Below are positions 44,818 to 56,537 of a DNA stretch of 64,000 nt, one piece after another (the stretch's first letter is position 1; each line of letters starts with the position of its first letter). Source of the DNA: Steinernema hermaphroditum (taxonomy: Eukaryota; Nematoda; Chromadorea; Rhabditida; Steinernematidae); the NCBI GenBank assembly GCA_030435675.1, contig CM059621.1, forward strand, positions 7,874,001 through 7,938,000, read 5' to 3'. Below the pieces are notes generated by a model. That model saw only the letters and a program-made list of their open reading frames with translations. It had not been told where the DNA came from and did no database searches. The position numbers were made by a program, and so were the translations under genes.

Positions 44818-46509
44818 ATGACCGAATTCGGAGCGAACCTAAAGGGTAGAGGATACGCAACGCAAACGGATCTGATTGCTGGAGCTATTGTCCTAGGGGT
44901 AAGACCAATCTCTGTGACTTTTGATCAAGAGGTTGCCTAGATCTCGTTTACTGCGATGACCTTCGGAGTGGTCAATCTCTCCTTGATAAATCAAACCAAG
45001 CTGTGGCACAACGCCTTTGGACGTCTCGCCGCGTGGAGAACTTTCGGAGAAGTGTGTTGTAACTGCACTTGTCTTCTTTATTCCGCCCCTGTGACCTTCT
45101 TGTCCGTTGTCCCTCGTGGAGCTGAAGATTTCCCTTTTAGGCAGCCTACCACCCTATCCTACAAAGTCGGCGTCGCCTTCTACCTCACTGAAAAACTCTT
45201 CGGATTCAGTGCATGCCTCATACAGCCCGTTATCTCATTGAATCGGCTGGCGGCAGTCTACTTCCCCATCAAGTACAACGTCATCTTCCAGAAGAAGATG
45301 TGCTTCTTGTTCATCGCTCTGACTCTGATGTATTCCTCAGCCGCCGTCATAAGCTATATGGGTACCGCGGACTGCCACTTCACTGCACAAATCCAACTTT
45401 TAGTTCTTCCATGCTCTCTTCTGGGCTACAGTCCGACACTCTATAAGTTCGTCCGACTTGGCTGTCCAGAGGGAGAACGACCGCTGACCAGCATCTCTGG
45501 AAAGTCCAGTGTCATCTGCTTTTCTTTTTGCCTGGCAACGGTCCTTTTAGATCGCGCTTGAAAAACGTGAGTTTTGTCTCGACGGTATTTCATGTTCATC
45601 GCAGTCATTCAGTTTTAACCATTATAACAGATGAAATTTAGTTAATGACACCTCTGCGCATCGAGGCGTTGGTTCAATTTGCGTTTCGATGGCCGTTACG
45701 TTCCGGCAGATGATTTCTAAGCGTACTATTGTTAATTTCCAGTAACCGAAATCAAATGGCAGAGAAGTCGGCCTAGCGTGACGCCTTCTAGAATGTGATA
45801 GATAGTAATTTTTAGCCTGCCCTGTTAGGTTTGGAACTTTTACAGCTTCCACACAAGTGCCGTTATTAACAATCATTTCCTTTTAGCTGGCCGTTCTATT
45901 GCAAACGATTTCTAGATGTAATATTCGGCGCTTCGGAAGAATACAGATAGTACAGAGACGGTTATTCCCCGATTTGAGATGGGTATTCTTCCGGAGTGCC
46001 TAATATTCTTGCTTATCAGTAACCGAAGATAGATTGCAGAAAAGAGCATGGAACCTTTTGGTTACTAAGGTTATGCATTTTCAAAAGGCCTTCTAGCGCC
46101 ATTGTGTTTTTATACACAGCTACCGCTGCACAGAAAAAGAAACAAGCCCCATGAGCACCAATTTCAGGTCGACAAAGATTCGGGACGGAACATTCGATTC
46201 TTCATCCAGGTAAGAAGACTCCGCATACAGTTCCACCACTCCGAGTATTAAGTCTGTTCTACAAAACGTCTCCATGATGACGGCCATGACCATGGTTTGC
46301 TTTTGCCGTGACGGCGCCATAGTGAATGCAACCGTTACAAACATTATCATCTTCAACAGCTACAACGTTGCCCACGTTTGCAACGCGTAAGCAGCCGAGG
46401 CTGTAGGATCGGTTTCTCTACTCATTTCAGAATAACGATGATAATGCTCATCCCAGAATTCAGGAGGAAACTATCAAATATCATCCCTCTGATGTCCGGA
46501 TCAAGCTGA
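44818..46509 (+). pseudogene. Srx-family receptor D, inactivated by a 25-nt deletion
   Basis: Exons recognised: 44818-44898, 44941-45101, 45141-45361, 45404-45566, 46168-46209, 46253-46386 and 46431-46509. The first three are intact (161- and 221-nt exons as in paralogs), with TATTCAG directly before ATG. Exon 4 is 163 nt instead of 188. After CLATVLLD the residues that form the end of TM5 are missing and the frame runs into a stop, while the exon end (encoding RLKN in another frame) and its GTGAGT donor survive. Downstream exons still encode DKDSGRNIRFFIQ, SVLQNVSMMTAMTMVCF and IPEFRRKLSN in open frame. Intron 4 is enlarged to about 600 bp. A very short C-terminus also sets it apart. The decay looks recent because everything else is open. 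Confidence 0.82.
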
Positions 46510-48134
46510 ATTCCCAACACCCTGGACTTGAATAGGTGCTGTAATATTACTATTATCATGTTGAAGTGATGTATGCACACTCTCATCATATGCTGGAATC
46601 ACAACTGTCGGTGTAGTTACTGCTCTGGAGCGTCGTTTCCTTTATTTCTCATTCTGAAGCACTCATTATACAAAGCACACACGCACGAATAAAAAGTGAT
46701 AAAAGCATGAATAAATCGTGCCTCTCGAGCAGCTTGACCCTAGACATCTGCTTCGTCAACACTCATTAGTGGATTCGTGTGATTCTCTTGTTTTGTTGAG
46801 CCAGTACTCCAAGTGTGGTTTACTCCGGGTTGGAGTAGATCTCCAAAATAGATATAGTACCCAGAGGGTGCGGATTCGCGCGCAGCGCGTTTATTAGCAT
46901 AGCAAAGACTTCACTGTTCAAAACAAAAGTAACTAAATATCAACGAACTGTGAGTTTCAAAAAAAGACTTTAAAACCGATAACATTCATGTGTTTACGCC
47001 GAAAAATACGTCTGGTATTGTGATCTGATATTGGCATGGTACCAGGGACGTGCGACAGTTTTATGCAGGTAAAGTAATGTTACTTGTTAAGTTATGCGAC
47101 GTAATAACACCCAAAGAGACAGTTGCTTCGCTCGTCCGCCCGCAAGCCTTGAAAACGTCACTGGTCGAAAGCTCGAAAATGTTTTTTTTTATTTATTTAA
47201 GCATAATCGCGCAGATATTCCATTCTTAAAATTTTCTGCTCTTAAAAATGAGCCTAGGCGCTTTACGATTTTTTTTACGAACTAAAAAAAGTAAAAAAAT
47301 TTTTAATTTTTAAAGTTACGCCGCTGACAACAAGATGTCCGGCGCCAGGAATCTGACGTCCGACGCTGCGTGAGATGTCATCCCGAAGGTCGCCGACGCT
47401 CTGAGGACCAGCGAAGACGCAACTCCCGGACCACGGACCATCAGATGCAAGCTCAGAAGCGTCCGCTGTGCCGCAAACGATGTTCCGCTGCCGCAGCTGA
47501 AGATTTGCCGATTCCCGGGACGCCAGGGATGAAGTCGTCTGCCAGACATCCTCTGTTTGTCTATTTTCGGTGTCGCGCAAGGCATAATGCCTTTGATTCG
47601 GGAAATAAAGTCGTAAAGTCGTGAAAGTTACGCCCCTAGGGACGCTGGATACAAAATTTTAGTCCGAAAACACCACAAAAAAACTACAGGCCTAGCAAAA
47701 TGTGGAAAAATTTCCGTCTCTAAAAGTATAATGTCGCCTGTTTTTGCCGTTTCTACGCAAATCCTATAGACACGAGCCTAAGCCGGATGTTACGCCACTT
47801 TTTTTCAGCGCTTTCGGAGATAATTCTCAGTTTTTTGTGGTGTTGTCGGGCTGAAATTTTGTTTTCAATGTTTTGAAGATTTCAAAAATGCGACTTGAAG
47901 GGCGTCGCATGCAGCCTAGAGCCGCGATTAGTTGTGATATAATCACGGCCGAGCTGTTATTGTCGTCATAGTTAATAACGGCCGTTTATGATGGTGACTG
48001 CTCCCGAATACTATGATCCACGGGACCCGTCCACGACCGGTGTTCTGCGGCGATCTTCATTTTGTGAGAAACAATTAGAGTAATTCACGTGAATCAAGCA
48101 AATCGCTGGTTAAAGCTGCGTCAATAACGACTAA
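46510..48134. other. Intergenic with a GC-rich island in AT-rich sequence
   Basis: No gene was supported. 47,230-47,320 is a low-complexity A/T run, abruptly followed at about 47,325-47,560 by GC-rich sequence, then AT-rich sequence again. The GC-rich piece has no recognisable protein and may be an unclassified repeat. Confidence 0.5.
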
Positions 48135-48285
48135 AGGTCCATTCATACTCCGCGGGGTACCCCGCGCGCGCGGGGCAAACGCATTGTAAATGTTGCCCGC
48201 GGGGCAAAAAAATACCCCGTGGATCACAATTTACAATGCTTTTGCCCCGCGCGCGCGGGGTACCCCGAGGAGTATGAATGGGCCT
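48135..48285. mobile_element. 151-bp GC-rich miniature inverted-repeat element flanked by TAA
   Basis: Left arm AGGTCCATTCATACTCC... and the reverse complement of the right arm AGGCCCATTCATACTCC... match over about 57 nt with three differences, including a shared CCCCGCGCGCGCGGGG stretch. TAA is repeated on both sides (48,132-48,134 and 48,286-48,288). A three-base TWA duplication is typical of PIF/Harbinger-derived MITEs. It has no coding capacity. Confidence 0.82.
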
Positions 48286-48288
48286 TAA

Positions 48289-48792
48289 CTTTAAATGCTT
48301 TTCTGAATGACTTACCTTTGAATAATGTTTTGTTTTATCTTTCGACTTTTTCAGAATGTGTATCCGCGTTTTTAAAAATTTATTAATTGCGATTCACCTA
48401 CAGTAACTGAATCGCTGCCCACAGTACATCTCTATAATCAGCACTGAGATCGAGATCAAAGTGTGCACTCTGTACTCACCGATTTTCCCTCCATAACTTA
48501 GACCCACTTGTCGGGCGTGAAGCGTGATGCTTCTTAGTGGGTCTGGAAGATATAGTACGCAGCCCTGTTTACAGTACAAACTTCGAACTCCTCATTTACC
48601 TACAGTAACTGCATAATAACATGAGCATCACATATAAATTCGCGCGACAAAGTACGCCCTCTCTGTTCCTATTTTTTTCACATTACTCGGAAAACAGCTG
48701 GAAAGTCTACGAACCTTGGGCTTTTATTATTCCGACAGATGCTTTAGAGGTGCTCGATAGGCCGATTTCAGAGAGTCGATCTGAGTTCGACG
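48289..48792. other. Intergenic upstream of Srx E
   Basis: About 0.5 kb, no gene seen. It should include the promoter and 5' leader of Srx E. Confidence 0.45.
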
Positions 48793-51400
48793 ATGAAAGG
48801 TCGCGGACATACGACCCACGCCGACGTCGTTGCCGGGGTTCTTCTCTTTTCGGTATTCTTGTCGTCTCAGCGGGAGTGAACAAGCAGTTTAGATATGCCT
48901 CTTGGCCGTGCTCTGTGGTCTCGTGAACCTCTACCTCATTAGAAGGATGAAGGTTTTCCACAACGCCTTCGGATGCTTGGCCGCGAGTCGGACTTTCGGC
49001 GAAATGTGCTGCAACTTGGTGCATGTGCTCTTCACGGCCCCAGTCACCGTCATGTGCGTCCAAAGGGTTTCACGGAACGACTTCCTCTTTTAAGACAGCC
49101 TTCACTCTTCTCTTCCACCGCCGGAGTCACGATCTTCATGGTCGAGCGCTTCTTCGGCTTCAGCTCTTGCATCGTCCAGCTGGCTATCTCCGTCAATCGC
49201 TTCGTGGCGGTCTGCCTTCCGCTACGCTACAAGTTTATCTTCACGAAGCAAATGGTCATTTTCTGCATTGCCATTAGCTGGATCTTCGCCGGCGCTTTGA
49301 TCGTAGGATATGCGAGTAGGTTTCTAAGTGCGATGAATGTTTCGAAATGGAAAAAACTGACGTTTTGCACAGAAAAAATGTAAAGCGAAAAAGTGCGAGT
49401 ACATGCTTAATGAGACCTTTTCGGCACTAAATTTTAGTAATAAACCGTCTAGAAATCAACCTAGAGTTCAAGAGTGACGCTGAATACGTCTTAGCATTAT
49501 TTGGGTGATACCAGATCTGTCACTCATCGGATTTAAAAAGCTACCATGGGATGTACTTACAGGATGTGCCAAAAGGACAACTTGTAGACAAGTCTAGATA
49601 GTCTGCAGAGTCATTTCTGAGAGAATTCAACGCTAGAGACCGGTTGGTTTTCTTTTCAGTTTCCGACCGCTCAACATTCATTGTTTGCAGACTGCTATAA
49701 CTGAATGACTCCGCGATCTAAAATTCAAATAAATCCATGACAGAGTATGGTATGCAAAGTAAATATTGGGTTGGAGCAGTGAAAATGGGACACTTTTGCA
49801 CTGATTGTTTATATGTATTTTTTCAACCATTTCACTTCAAGGTATTCACCATTCGACAGGACAACTACAGACAACTTCGCGGGAACAATCCAGATCTTTC
49901 GTTCATAGAATAGAAGGGATTTCAAGTCGAAAGATGTTGTGGTCTCATTTTCGACCTCTTTGTCTTATTTGGAGTGACTTCTTCTGGTGTCGCCCTTTGT
50001 GGACGAGCACATATTACGGTTAGATAGAGTTAAGAGAGTGCTACATAAATAGTAAAAAAAGAATATTGCAGTTCAAAATGGAGAGCCATTTTGGGGTCAA
50101 TTTGAAAATATCAGGTTTCAGGCACCATTCCTGAAGTCTGCTTTTTTTAAACATTTGGTAAACTCATGGAGTCACTATGCGTGCATGGTAGCTGTGAGTG
50201 AGGGCTATCTGCTCTATATCCCCATTCTCTGTTACGGTACTTAATCAATTGGAAACGTTGGCGTTATCAGAACATGGTCAAATCCGATGATCCGAAAAGA
50301 CCATCTTTTTGAGATTAGCTCATGTTGTGATATATGACGACCATATAGACAGGTGCATTCGGTAGGTTAGACCCAAGGATGCACGTGGTTAAAAGCGGGC
50401 ACCGTCCATAGGAAGCCCGTACATCACTTCGCATTTTGTCATCTCGAGGTGCCAAAAACATGACCATCAAAAATGAATAGACCTCTAACATCAAGTGGAA
50501 CACAATGTATAAGTCGCCAATTATAGTGTGGGTTGAGAGTTCACTGTATACAACAACGCATAAATCAGCTTTACCGCAAGTCTAAACATGACGAGAAAAA
50601 TGAATGTTTATCAAGTGTCCCATTTTCAATGCTCCAACCCAATATATTTTAGGAACTGTTTAACTGAGAACTTTGAACTAAATAGTGGTGTATCGTCAGA
50701 GGCTTAGCAAGAATCTGCCTTGTAGACAGTCCTCAGTAGTCACACTGGTCACTCTTCGTCTTTATACAAGTTCATCGGTTTCAGCCATTCCGTGCAACCT
50801 CATTGCGTACAATCCCCAAAATTACAATTACGCGCCCCTTTTCTGCCCTAATCCAGCAGAGAAGCCGCCGTTCATATTCGGCATGGTCAGCACTCGAGTC
50901 TGTTTCGGCGCCTGTCTGCTTACTCTAATCCTCGACGTCGTCACCTTCTTCAGAATTCTACGACTCAAAAACGTAGGCGTCTCTGTTCCTGCTCTTCAAT
51001 CTCTTCTTTAGGGTGCCGTGGACAAAGACAGTGGCAGGAACATCCGCTTCTTCTTCCAGTCGTTTGTGCAGAACCTGGCCATGATGGCGGCCATGGCGCT
51101 CGTCTGCTTCTTCCAAGGGGACAGGATAGTGAACGCCACTGTGAACAGCATAGTCGCCTTCGACGTCTACTACGTCGCCCACATCTGCAACGCGTGAGTC
51201 TTTGCGCTGTACCAGCACCTCCCAACCCCTCTTACAGGCTGACTTTGGTCGTCTTGACTCCAGAGGTCCGCAAGAAGCTCTCCACGTGGTTCTCTTTCAA
51301 GAAGACTCTGACGACTAAAGTGGTGAACGTGCAGTCCGAATCGCGGTCCGACTGGAATCCGAGTGTCTCCATAAGAAGCCTGGCTAAATCTGCAAAATAG
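48793..51400 (+). CDS. Srx-family chemoreceptor E (7TM GPCR), intron 3 interrupted by a mariner element
   Basis: Six exons: 48793-48852, 48893-49053, 49095-49315, 50785-50972, 51012-51193 and 51238-51400, giving 324 residues. Motifs: FHNAFGCLAASRTFGEMC, QLAISVNRFVAVCLPLRYKF, PCNLIAYNP, CLLTLILDVVTFFRIL, SFVQNLAMMAAMALVCFF and LTPEVRKKL. Exon lengths 161, 221 and 188 match the family, so the two halves separated by 1.47 kb clearly form one gene. The N-terminus begins at MKGRGH and lacks about seven residues found in D. Several conserved residues are relaxed, so function is plausible but not certain. Correct splicing across the transposon-bearing intron is required. Confidence 0.8.
49766..50642. 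mobile_element. Mariner-type element (877 bp) in intron 3 of Srx E
   Basis: The terminal inverted repeats begin TTGGGTTGGAGCA and extend for about 30 nt with one mismatch (left GAGCAGTGAAAATGGG, right GAGCATTGAAAATGGG). Both ends are flanked by TA (49,764-49,765 and 50,643-50,644), the mariner target duplication. The interior has no intact transposase frame, so it is either non-autonomous or decayed. Confidence 0.82.
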
Positions 51401-53737
51401 ATCGCATGTGTATTAGTTTGCTGCATCTATGTAAAATATGCGACTCGTAAAAACATGAGTTTGAGGGCTACGGTAGCTTCTTTGTTACAGATACATATGT
51501 TGTACTGATGTACTTCTCATCCGGCATCTGGAATCACCATCTATCTGGAGTTGTGTTGCCTACCAGGTAGTGGCTGTGTTTCATCATTGACTACAATGCC
51601 GTTAATGTGATAAATAGAGTTACCGAAACCGATTTATTAAATGAGGCAATTGGTTAGCCTTTCCTCGTTTGAGGTCATAAAGCAAAGATCGCAAGAAACA
51701 GGTAAAGTAGTAGACGTGCGTATGTGTGAGCTAAGCCATCGCCGGGAACTCCGTTCCTAGAGGATCGTCTCGTCTTTTTGGTCATTTCCTTGGCGAGGTT
51801 AGGTGATAAGTCGCACTCTCCAACAAACCGTCACGGTAATTCGCAGAACCTCCAGTCTTTTATGTCTGTTCGTTGTGAACTATAATTTACTTCTGAATAA
51901 TAGATTCGTTGTTTACGTTTTTGAATCGTTTTCTAACCTGTCATTTGTCTCGGAGGTGTTTCTCAACGACTCAGAATGTATATATACCCAGCTTCATTAC
52001 GGAGTGATATCTGTTTGGTACGCGGCTGTTTCTGAAGAGTAATAAATTGGATATAAAAATGTGAGCTGGAAAGAGATAACCGAATCAAACCGAAAATCAC
52101 ATTAAGCCTTGAGTTAGAAAGGTCAGGAATTTTTGTGGTCTTTCACCACTTTTCCTAGAACGTCTTTCTACAGCCATAGCGTACTTCAGCGCAGAATTTC
52201 CGTCCGGTTCCGTCGTCGATGTTTTCTTGACCTATGCCTTTGTTCTCTTTTATTTGTTATTGTGAGTTTCAAAAACAATTTTAATTTAATCCACTGTTCT
52301 TAAATGGCAGTGTGGTTAGCAGAACTCACTGGACTACAAATAACTATCTGTACCTCGGCCTATACTCATGCGTTCACGATCGCTTTGTGACAGTGACGAA
52401 CTATTCGTTGCGTTACATGCATCGCACTTAAAACCATTGTCACATTCTTTTCAGCTTTTTTAACATTTAACTCATTTTTCAGATGGTCCAAGGGAAGTCC
52501 TCAGTTCCTCCTCGGCGATGTTTTTCCCTTTTATGTGAATTTCGCCACAAATTCACCGATTCTGCTTGGCCATTCGAACTCATCTTAAGTTCGTGTCGCG
52601 GTCGCGAAAGTCGTTCTTGGTTTGTAGTGTGGTTGTCGAAGTTTGAGTGTATCTCACAAAGTTCGTAAGCGCCTTCGTATCTGGCGTACCCTTTTATTTA
52701 CGAGATTGGCCATTTTATTCACATCGGTTTTCATATGAAAAGGTATTTACATAATATTTAAATAAATTGAGAGTCGGAAAACGTCGCTTTCCTATTGACA
52801 GATTACCTATCTGCTGCGTGCGATATTTCTCATGAAAGATACATAATGCGCAGTATAATTATGAGAAGATTTCTTTGAACCAATTACACAATTATCTCTT
52901 CATTTAACACTCTCGACTCTGTCTTCCTTGAACCTGTTCAGATTCTAAGTACGCTATCAGTCATCCATAAAGTTTACTAATCATCTTGCAAAGCCCATAG
53001 TCCATTTCAGAAAAGCATTTGATACACTTATATAATGCATAAAGCAGAATAATTACAACGGCGCCGTATTTGACAAAGAGTACACTTACATCGTTAATTA
53101 AAAGCTGATTACTTTATAAGTATGCTTTCCTGTGACCGTAGAACAGTGGAAACAACAACTTTGATTTCTTCCAATTATTAGCGCGACATTTCTTAAACAA
53201 TTCATTTCCCATGAAGCTGATGTCCATGTCCTTGGGTTCACAAAAAGTATGACTGCCCGAGACCGTGTGTTTTCAAGTTGACCTTTACAATGGTTCTCCA
53301 CTTCGAGCTCAAATGTTCTTATAGCACTCTCTTCGCTCTATCCAACCCTTACCTGTGTTTGGTTGCAAATAACAACATCAGAGAAAACCACTCACAATAA
53401 GATAAAAAGGTCGAAAATTAGACCAAAACATCTTTCGACTCCAAACCTCGGATTTTGTGTAAGTACGACACCCGGCTCCTAAGTTGTAACAAAGTTGTGC
53501 ACGCTAATGTTGAGTGAAATACGAAACGTTGTGGAAATGAAGCATTTTGTTGGCATTTTCAACTTACCAACCCAATGTTAGTGCGATATTTCTCACGCCT
53601 GCGTAGTTCCCCGTGCAAAGTATCACTGAATAGCCAGAAGAAAAGTGGTGAAGAAGTCGTTAGGTGCGATTCGCCTTTTTAGAGTTTAATTTTTGTTTAC
53701 TGAATAGTTCGTCTGCTGTAGCTCTGGAATATTGCAG
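51401..53737. other. Gene-poor 2.3-kb region between the Srx and Sre clusters
   Basis: AT-rich sequence with no supported exon, RNA gene or mobile element on either strand. Confidence 0.5.
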
Positions 53738-54882
53738 ATGAAGATTATGTCCACAGTCCCCTACGTGGAGTACGGCGAGTTCCTTCTGAACTGCATCGCC
53801 CCGTTCGTGAACGTCTACTTCCTCTTTCTACTCCGTCGACCTTTCTTTCATCTCAATCTCAGAATCATCCTGGTATGTGTCGTATTACTAAAGCGTGCAT
53901 GACCTCGCATGATCTTTAGGGAAGTTTCTCAGCCAGTTTGATCGTCCTGACGATATCGAGAGTGGTAATCTTGCTGGACTCGTTCTCTAAGTGCCTTCCG
54001 GACTCACTCAACACGGCTGTCAACGTCGTCCACAATACTTGCATTCTGGGCCTCATGGACGCCTCCGTTCTGATGGCCTTCGAGAGACTCATCGCTTCGC
54101 TCTTCGTCGACAAATACGAGAACGTCAGGAACTGGTGGATCGCTGGGATACTGTGCGGTCTTGCGGTAATTCTCTGTAGCATGACTTGCCTCACGAGGTC
54201 CTTCAGTGGTCCTTCAACGGCTACTTCGCCTACTTTCTGATTATGCTGGTGCGGACGAACGATATTTCGAAGTACCGTGTGCCCAGTATGGCGATCTTTG
54301 TCGTCATCCTCGTTATGAACTGCGTGGGAATAGTCGCCTTCGTGCTGATCAGCAGATGCAACCAGAGACGGTGGAAGACCGACCTCCAGAAGAACCTTTC
54401 ACAGCGCTACCAGATCATGGAGAACATGAGGACCTCCAGGCAACTCTTGATCGCACTGCTGACCGACTTTGTGATGTAGGGTCCTATGGTCCTCTTCTGC
54501 AGAAGTGCGTTTCTGTCTTCAGAAGTCTCTACCTCTTCTTCGTGATGTTCCGTCTTCTGACGGTCGAGGACGCGAGTATGAACGTCCTCAGCCAGCTCTT
54601 CGACATCTGCTGCGCTCTTATGGCCATCAATATGCCCTGCTTGTTCATAAGGTACATTTCCCGATTGAGATCCTCTGCAGTCACTGCTTCAGAACCCATC
54701 CAAGGCTCTTGGCCGTCGTGAAGGGGCACTGGAAGATGGCGTGCTGCTCCAAGGGACTTTCTCTTACGGCATCATCCAGTCGAATCGTTTCGGTGGTTCC
54801 TTTGCAGAAGAAGGCCAGGGAGGAGGGTAACATCTATTTCAACCAGTTCGAGAAGAGTTGGGGTCGAGCCGTTGTCAGATAG
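53738..54882 (+). CDS. Sre-family chemoreceptor F (7TM GPCR)
   Basis: Five exons: 53738-53872, 53920-54165, 54207-54475, 54523-54651 and 54693-54882, giving 322 residues. Sre signs: RRPFFHLNLRIIL in TM1, MAFERLIASLFVDKYENVRN at the TM3 end, LSQRYQIMENMRTSRQLL after TM5 and the C-terminal IYFNQFEKSW. ATTGCAG directly abuts the start codon, suggesting trans-splicing at the AUG. Exon 3 (269 nt) corresponds to two exons in the paralogs (147 and 140 nt), so an intron was lost along with a small length change. It is the first of four tandem Sre genes. Confidence 0.88.
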
Positions 54883-56537
54883 GTTCTCGCGAATAGAGCT
54901 CGATGAACGGAATCCGGGTCTTCCAGCTGTAACTAGTTTCTCCTTTGTGGCCTACCGAAAAGCTTTTCCATGAGGATGAAACTTATAGACAATGAACGCT
55001 TTGTTAATTCGTTGTTTTGCACTCTTTTTGTGGATCATCTTGACTGATCTACGCTTCACGACACTCCTGGGAATCGTCGAGACTCGAAGAATGGCGGCGT
55101 ACCTTCTCCTTTCCGGGACATCGGCGCCTTGGGAGCTGATAGCTCATATTTGCCTCGGGTTTTCGGGTCAGAAGGTGCATCTTTCAGCGTCGGCAACCTT
55201 CGGGAAGATTAGTGGATAATGAACGCATTTATTTGAAAACAAGAACTTCGGAATTGAATTTAAAAGTTATGCCCTTTGGCTCTATATGGATAAGAGACTG
55301 TGACCAAAGCTGCCATATCCGGGCACGAATGACGCACATTTCTGGGTCCCCGCTTTGATATGTTAAGACCGGCCACTGAAATCGGTAGCCCCACGAACTC
55401 TAAGAACAACCAGTATATTCCGAAAACTTGACACACTTTTTAGTTTTCCTAGCCTTTCAGTCAACTGACAATTGAAGATGCCGTCGCTTGGCACCGAAAT
55501 CGGCGAAGCATAAGAGAGATATCAGACAGTGACGTTGCAGCCAAAGGTGGACAGAATTTCATTAAAGTCATTCTCATTTATTCGATTAATTTTTGAAACG
55601 TGAACAAATAAGGTGGTCGGCGGATATATTGCAAATCGATGTGTTTGAACGGAAGCTGTGGTTTGGTCCGGTGGACAGGACTTACTTTCAGTTATTAATT
55701 TATCTGCACTCGGAAAAGCGCCCTCGAAACCTACATCAAATTGAGTTATCTAGTTTTAGCGCTTTATGACTGCTGACGCAAGCGGCGACTCTGCGATGGC
55801 TCCCCACTTTGCAGATTTGTTCTCAGTCCATACTGGTGTCGTGTGTGTTATATGCGTGAAATTTGCGACTTCACACGGTGTAGTCCAGAAACCGTTTCCT
55901 CGACGTTCTACTCTTCCAGGAAGACAACATAATTTGACATTTGCCACATTTCAACTATAGAGACTTCTCGGAAAAACACTAATTTTCTAGTTTGCAGTAC
56001 GTCTACACTACGTTAAAGCTGCTTTTCTGGCTAAATTTTCTACAAGAACCAGGTGGAATTCCCCATGTTTTGTATTGCTTTGCACTTCCATGGAAAACTT
56101 GTTCGAAATAATTTCTAAAAGATATCGCTACTCTCGGAAATTTCAAAGCGTTCGCTTCTTGTGGGACGAAACCAAAACCGTCTTTTCCGACAGAAACGCC
56201 GTTCGGCACACAATCCAAATATCTCGAGTGCTGCGACTAGAAACTTCACTGTTTTCTCGTCCCAAAATAGATCTAGGGACATGCTTCTGTGCCTGTACTC
56301 GATCGTCTTTCTGTTTCCGGAAGGCCAATTACCGGAGTGAGACGATGGCTTTGCCCTTTCTACAATTACTCATCCAATTAAATATTCTTCGCGCAATTAT
56401 TCCATAATTCTCTACAATTTAAAGCTCATCTCATAACGGTTCCAGAGTATTGTAAGATATGGGAAGCTCTACCGTACATTGGTCGAGTCCATCGTGTATA
56501 ACAGCTCTTGGACACTGATCACGTTACTGTTTTACAG
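54883..56537. other. Intergenic between Sre F and Sre G
   Basis: About 1.65 kb without a supported gene. Short open frames are not recognisable. Confidence 0.5.

Noticed and set aside
47370..47624. Protein-coding gene in the GC-rich island
   Set aside because: The open frame is Arg- and Ser-rich without any known motif and has no splice or start context.
49805..50503. Transposase gene inside the mariner element
   Set aside because: Only short broken frames are open. I could not identify the catalytic DD(34)D motifs, so no coding feature is claimed.
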